Source: Rodentibacter ratti (GTDB lineage: Bacteria; Pseudomonadota; Gammaproteobacteria; Enterobacterales; Pasteurellaceae). From it: a DNA stretch of 64,000 bases. The stretch spans positions 372,001-436,000 of the forward strand of contig NZ_MLAJ01000002.1 of NCBI RefSeq assembly GCF_002000485.1, written 5' to 3'. Made by a program: the position numbers and the translations under genes. This document shows, in pieces, positions 62,346-64,000 of this stretch; position 1 is the stretch's first letter; each line of letters opens with the position of its first letter. The notes under the pieces are model-generated. The model was not told where the DNA came from, did not search any database, and worked only from the letters and a program-made list of their open reading frames with translations.

Positions 62346-63293
62346 TCACATATCAAATTGGATGAATTGATGAATCACATCTTTAAAATTCTGATCAACG
62401 GAAAATCCCAGTTCTAAAGCTTGTGAACAATTAATTTCAGCCGGCCAACTTGCCACGATATTGTTAATGTTTTGATCAAATTCAAATTTGACATTTGCCA
62501 AAATCTGATCACCTTTTATACTCGCCAAATCGGAAAGCATCTGTTTAACACTGACGGTAAAGCCAGGAAGATTAATAACATGCCAACTACGTAATGGTAA
62601 CGACGGTAACGTTAATGTATGAATGAAGTTCTCAATAATTGTATTCGGGCTGGATAACCAAAGTCGCAAATCTTCCGATACCGGGCAGATGGCTTGCTCG
62701 CCGTGTAATGGTTCTCGAATAATGCTACTCACAAAAGAAGAGGCGGCTTTATTCGGTTTGCCCGGGCGAATACAAATGGTCGGTAAACGAACACAAAAAC
62801 CATCAACAAAACCTTTTCTTGTATAGTCATTAATGAGTAATTCACTCATTGCTTTTTGTGTGCCATAGGTAGATTGAGGGGTAACGGCGGTATCATTTTG
62901 AATGACAGCCGGTAATTCACCGCCAAATACAGCAAGCGAACTGGAAAAAACGAAACGTACTTTAGGGTTATTTTGGCGGCAAACTTCAAGTAAGTTTTTG
63001 GTTGCCAAGAAATTAATTTCATAACCGAGATCAGGATCTTGTTCCGCATGACTACTTACAATCGCTGCAAGATGGAAAATGGCATCCGTTTCAGCCGTTA
63101 TAATCTTTTCCAAGCCTTTAGGATGGCGAAGATCCATTTCAAAACATTTTACGCGCGGATCATTATTCGGTGCGATAGGCTTCACCACATCAATTAAGGT
63201 AAGCTCATCAATGTCAATTTTTGTTTGATTAAGTAATGTTTTTGCAAGGCGTTGACCGAGAAATCCTTGTCCGCCGGTAATCACAATTTTCAT
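62346..63293 (-). CDS. denD: DenD, D-erythronate dehydrogenase
   Basis: 315 residues, an extended SDR enzyme. The NAD motif is GGQGFLGQRL and the catalytic Tyr-Lys pair lies in STYGTQKAMS. DenD oxidises D-erythronate to a 2-oxo acid that OtnI, OtnK and OtnC then convert for glycolysis, by work on the H. influenzae pathway. The ATG at 63293 with AAGGAGCG upstream is chosen; a longer frame to 63374 adds no conserved residues. Confidence 0.88.
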   Translation of the reverse strand: MKIVITGGQGFLGQRLAKTLLNQTKIDIDELTLIDVVKPIAPNNDPRVKCFEMDLRHPKGLEKIITAETDAIFHLAAIVSSHAEQDPDLGYEINFLATKNLLEVCRQNNPKVRFVFSSSLAVFGGELPAVIQNDTAVTPQSTYGTQKAMSELLINDYTRKGFVDGFCVRLPTICIRPGKPNKAASSFVSSIIREPLHGEQAICPVSEDLRLWLSSPNTIIENFIHTLTLPSLPLRSWHVINLPGFTVSVKQMLSDLASIKGDQILANVKFEFDQNINNIVASWPAEINCSQALELGFSVDQNFKDVIHQFIQFDM

Positions 63294-63395
63294 AAAAAAC
63301 GCTCCTTGAACCTTTAAAAAGGCAAATTTAGGGTATAAAAAAGCGGCTATTTTCATATTTAAAAAACATGGCAAAAAACAACCGCACTTTATGAT

Positions 63396-64000
63396 TTATT
63401 TATACTTTTCAAACCATCCCAAACCGCTTGATGTTTCTCCCCGCGGTTTATATTCGCAACCGACAAAACCTTGATAACCGATTTCATCAAGTTTATTGAA
63501 AATATAGTCGTAGTTAATTTCACCTTCGTCCGGCTCATGACGATCCGGTACGGAAGCCATCTGTACATGGGCGAATTTGCCGTTTAATTTATCCGTTAAA
63601 CGAGATAAATTACCGTCCACATTTTGCGCATGGTAATAATCTAACTGAACGAAGACATTGTCCCGTTCAACCCGTGCCACGATTGCCAGCGTGTCGTATT
63701 GGCTTTTTAACAAATAATTCGGTTTGACTTCCGGACTTAGGGCTTCAAGTAAAATATTCACACCATGAGGTTTAAATTTCTCTGACGCATAACGAATATT
63801 GTTAATGAAGGTTTGCTGATATTCCGCTTTATCCGCACCCTCAGAGACAACCGCCGCCATGATATGCACATTAGGGCAACCTAGACCTAAGGCATAATCC
63901 AGTGCCATATCAATATGCGCATGACTTTCCGCTTCACGCCCCGGAATCGCCGAAACACCCCATTCTCCTTTCGAAATATCACCGGCCGACGTGTTAAATA
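63396..64000 (-). CDS. otnI: OtnI, 2-oxo-tetronate isomerase (5' end outside window)
   Basis: At least 200 residues; the start lies beyond 64000, and the frame is open there ([18 protein letters not shown] near the edge). A TIM-barrel isomerase of the hydroxypyruvate-isomerase family. Metal-binding residues appear in [29 protein letters not shown] and [10 protein letters not shown]. It interconverts 2-oxo-tetronates ahead of OtnK kinase. The start at 63908 suggested by an internal ATG is not the real one. Confidence 0.88.
   Translation of the reverse strand, partial: FNTSAGDISKGEWGVSAIPGREAESHAHIDMALDYALGLGCPNVHIMAAVVSEGADKAEYQQTFINNIRYASEKFKPHGVNILLEALSPEVKPNYLLKSQYDTLAIVARVERDNVFVQLDYYHAQNVDGNLSRLTDKLNGKFAHVQMASVPDRHEPDEGEINYDYIFNKLDEIGYQGFVGCEYKPRGETSSGLGWFEKYK

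Overview
The window is chromosomal DNA of a Pasteurellaceae bacterium, most likely Aggregatibacter or Haemophilus. The nine-base uptake signal AAGTGCGGT or its complement occurs roughly sixty times by eye, often as inverted pairs that form hairpins behind genes. Gene content and many proteins closely resemble those of H. influenzae as I remember them. I found no rRNA, tRNA, CRISPR, prophage or intact insertion sequence. The species is inference; the family assignment is firm.

Layout. 1-2250: 3' end of a periplasmic nitrate reductase operon (napG-H-B-C). 2424-8363: an orphan methyltransferase, a BetT-type betaine/choline transporter, a 169 bp pair of palindromic repeats, then mnmA and nqrM. 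8366-15357: apbE and nqrF-E-D-C-B-A, i.e. the sodium-pumping NADH:quinone reductase with its flavinylation and iron-delivery factors. 15682-18843: bolA, yajG, corA with a long leader, yggT, yggU. 18973-23561: leuS, lptE, holA, mutT. 23622-29661: secA with a divergent SecM arrest peptide, a DciA-like gene, dam, aroB, aroK. 29938-34618: two LPS-type genes (GT9 transferase, O-antigen ligase) and the glycolytic pair pgk-fbaA, whose promoter carries an FNR-like box. 34710-41103: RNase T2, ferredoxin, a 54-residue DUF1232 protein, a YfcZ/YiiS protein, trpS, hflD, purB, eno. 41227-44818: a Phd/VapC-type toxin-antitoxin pair, a DUF2251 protein, yigB and a ygiB-ygiC pair. 44944-51511: a GdhB-like PQQ sugar dehydrogenase, murQ, cytochrome b562, yafJ, gor, and yhhQ behind a preQ1-I-like riboswitch. 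51569-55436: rdgC, proC, an MFS transporter, xerD. 55496-64000: acid-sugar catabolism (glycerate kinase, GntP permease, CdaR regulator, a secreted alpha/beta hydrolase, a second GntP-type permease, DenD and a truncated OtnI).

How it works together. Much of the window concerns respiration without, or with little, oxygen (Nap, Nqr, possible FNR control of pgk-fbaA), envelope biogenesis (LptE, SecA/SecM, WaaL-like, MurQ) and catabolism of C3/C4 acid sugars. The least routine items are the divergent SecM, the preQ1 element with a long loop 3, the unexplained corA leader, the PQQ enzyme with an Asp-to-Asn change beside its catalytic histidine, the paired palindromic repeat, and the secreted hydrolase inside the acid-sugar region. 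I did not find a clearly unprecedented multi-gene system.
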